A stretch of DNA of 64,000 nucleotides from contig NZ_JABXKK010000106.1 in assembly GCF_017115045.1 (NCBI RefSeq), positions 1-64,000 on the forward strand, in the 5' to 3' direction. The position numbers were made by a program, and so were the translations under genes. The stretch is from Nostoc sp. NMS8. GTDB lineage: Bacteria; Cyanobacteriota; Cyanobacteriia; Cyanobacteriales; Nostocaceae. The notes under the pieces are model-generated. The model did no database searches. It was not told where the DNA came from and was given only the letters and a program-made list of their open reading frames with translations. Below, piece by piece: positions 62,529 through 64,000 of the stretch; position 1 is the stretch's first letter; each line of letters opens with the position of its first letter.

Positions 62529-63730
62529 TAGTTTCGCCATTCGCGCAACACTTTTCCCAAGATAGCAATTCCTTCGACAATCTTCTCCGTTGTTTGAAAG
62601 CTAAAAGCTAGTCTGATGGCATCATCTCCCTGGCCATTGGCATAGCAACGAGTTCCTGGCAGAAAGCTGATGCCGTATTCATTGGCAGCTGCTAAGAGTG
62701 CTTTGGCGCTGATATGTGGTGGCAATTTACACCAAACGAAAAAGCCGCCACCTGGTCGCAAAGCAACTACATCACTGGGAAACTCTTGAGCGATCGCTTC
62801 TAACAACAAATTACATTTATGCTTGTAGCAGGCGATTAGTTCCTGAATGTGATGATCTAGTTTGCCTGTGGCACAGTAGCGGGCAACCACATGGCTAACA
62901 AATGGCCCCACAGGCCCCTCACTTTTGAACATTGCCAGCCGTTGAATAATTGCTGGATCGCCGCAAGCCCAACCCAGCCGGATACCAGGCGCAATAATTT
63001 TTGAGAAAGTGCTGACGTATAGAACCCACCCATCCTTGTCAAGGCTGGCCAGGGAGGGCACTGTTTCCCCTTGGAATCGCAAATCGCTATAAGCATCATC
63101 TTCCACCACCAGCACGCCATACTCAGCCGCTAACGCTACCAGCTTTTGGCGGCGAGATAATGGCATAGTCGCGCCTGTGGGATTATGAAAGGTGGGGATA
63201 GTGTAAATAAATCGGGGTCGAATCCCCTGTTTTTTCAAATCGCTCAAAGTTTCTTCTAAAGCGTCCACATCCATTCCTAATTCATCTACAGGAATGCTAA
63301 TTAGGCGTGCGCCAGCGTGGACAAATCTAGTCACTACTCCCAAAAAGGTTGGGCCTTCCACAATTACCACATCACCGGGTTCGACAAACACATCTGGTAG
63401 CAAACCCAAAATCTGACCAGAACCGTAGCCAATGATCACGCGATCGCGATCGGCTGGGATTCCTTGAGCCTGCAAGCGGAGGATAATTTGCTCATAAAGT
63501 TGGGCTGAAGGTGGCCCGTAATTGAGAGCGATCGGAGCCTCTTCTGCCAGCACAGCCGCACTTGCGGTAGCCAAGTCGGCATGGGGAAAGAGAATTGGGT
63601 CAGCTAGACCATAGGCAAAGCTAACAGTAATAATTTTGGTTAACTCAGTGCCATAAGTTGGTGGTGCGATTTTTCTCGCTCGTTCGGCGAACAAATCAGT
63701 AATTTGGTAAGCAGAAGTGGTGGGAGGCAT
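62528..63730 (-). CDS. PLP-dependent aminotransferase, class I/II
   Basis: A 400-residue fold-type I aminotransferase resembling 2-aminoadipate/aromatic or MocR-like AATs. The PLP Lys is in VSTFSKIIAPGIRLGWACGD; GYGSGQILGLLPDVFVEPGD and PTFHNPTGATMPLSRRQKLV and VEDDAYSDLRFQGE are the other cofactor motifs. The substrate is not determined by these. It lacks the N-terminal winged-helix domain of MocR regulators. The downstream end carries the STRR listed above. Confidence 0.88.
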   Translation of the reverse strand: MPPTTSAYQITDLFAERARKIAPPTYGTELTKIITVSFAYGLADPILFPHADLATASAAVLAEEAPIALNYGPPSAQLYEQIILRLQAQGIPADRDRVIIGYGSGQILGLLPDVFVEPGDVVIVEGPTFLGVVTRFVHAGARLISIPVDELGMDVDALEETLSDLKKQGIRPRFIYTIPTFHNPTGATMPLSRRQKLVALAAEYGVLVVEDDAYSDLRFQGETVPSLASLDKDGWVLYVSTFSKIIAPGIRLGWACGDPAIIQRLAMFKSEGPVGPFVSHVVARYCATGKLDHHIQELIACYKHKCNLLLEAIAQEFPSDVVALRPGGGFFVWCKLPPHISAKALLAAANEYGISFLPGTRCYANGQGDDAIRLAFSFQTTEKIVEGIAILGKVLREWRN

Positions 63731-63858
63731 AGAGAGGGAGTTGTCTTCTAGGTTAATGAATACATCAGCATTTTCTCAAAGAAATACTGATAGTCAGTTT
63801 TGTTTTATTCTAAATCCGAATAATGTTGCCGTGTTTTCTATGGTGTCTCATCAATATC

Positions 63859-64000
63859 TCAACGAGCAAAAATTTTAGACCATTTTTGAATCGAGCGTTT
63901 GTAAGCTTCTGGCATTTTTAATTTTTTGATTTCTTCAAAAGCAAAAACGCCCACATCTTTGTGTTCCGAACATAGACCACGCAGTAAAGGCACAGCATTA
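63859..64000 (-). CDS. NUDIX hydrolase, partial (3' end only)
   Basis: The last 47 codons of a minus-strand gene that runs out of the window. The reading is NAVPLLRGLCSEHKDVGVFA followed by FEEIKKLKMPEAYKRSIQKW and a final KIFAR. The EH-x-x-V-G pattern and GYKRSI-like ending are typical of NUDIX hydrolase C-termini. The Nudix box is outside the window, so this is a tentative call. Confidence 0.5.
   Translation of the reverse strand, partial: NAVPLLRGLCSEHKDVGVFAFEEIKKLKMPEAYKRSIQKWSKIFAR

Overview
The window looks like chromosomal DNA of a filamentous, probably heterocyst-forming cyanobacterium of the Nostoc/Anabaena kind. The evidence is the many HIP1 octamers (GCGATCGC), the 7-bp short tandem repeats (STRRs) and small palindromic elements typical of Nostocales, and lineage-typical genes: SLH/OprB porin, fused aminodeoxychorismate synthase, CAAD protein, clpR-clpP pair, and a kdp operon with a long KdpF/KdpG subunit. 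No tRNA, rRNA, CRISPR array or complete insertion sequence was recognised.

Layout. 0.3-8 kb (minus strand): outer-membrane porin, pabAB-type ADC synthase, an unassigned GT-A-like glycosyltransferase with a small DUF7219-like partner, a small Cys-motif membrane protein and an orphan RCK_C-like protein. 8.6-10.4 kb: an RTX protein with a regular 60/120-bp internal repeat. 10.5-15.4 kb: kdpA-kdpB-kdpF(G)-kdpC, with no kdpD or kdpE in the window. 16-27.7 kb: eight co-oriented genes for a surface glycan: GT2 polyprenyl-phosphate sugar synthase-like, 2OG-Fe(II) oxygenase, GT4, membrane fusion protein, TPR membrane protein, large GT-C enzyme with extracytoplasmic jelly-roll-like domains, YbhN-type membrane protein and an alpha/alpha-barrel-like protein. 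Upstream of it are two similar hairpins with compensatory stem changes flanking a 35-codon ORF. 28-36 kb: 2-hydroxyacid dehydrogenase, a one-polypeptide restriction-modification enzyme (N6-adenine methylase plus BsuBI/PstI-type nuclease), glutathionyl-hydroquinone reductase-like protein, aspartoacylase, polysaccharide deacetylase and a single-domain response regulator. 36.5-45 kb: a DUF296/PPC pseudogene with one nonsense codon, dynamin-like GTPase, LD-carboxypeptidase, CAAD protein, lipoprotein, FAD dehydrogenase. 45-53 kb: housekeeping genes (Old Yellow Enzyme, THUMP methyltransferase, galU, hemW, PIN/TRAM protein, GNAT, VOC).

52.8-57.4 kb is an accessory pocket of decaying toxin-antitoxin and defence genes: a PIN toxin split by a frameshift with its antitoxin, a DUF433 antitoxin with a damaged 5' end, a truncated Phd/YefM-like antitoxin, a solitary HSDR_N-type nuclease-like protein and a solitary OLD-family ATPase/TOPRIM protein, separated by repeats that contain HIP1 sites and a MITE-like element. 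57.4-64 kb: two tandem vWA proteins, clpR-clpP, a DnaJ-domain protein, a PLP aminotransferase and the 3' end of a NUDIX hydrolase.

The most interesting parts are the polyprenyl-phosphate-sugar glycan cluster with its unusual GT-C fusion and paired hairpins, the fused BsuBI/PstI-like restriction-modification protein, and the decaying defence/toxin-antitoxin pocket. All functions are read from the sequence by recognition of family motifs; no database search was run.
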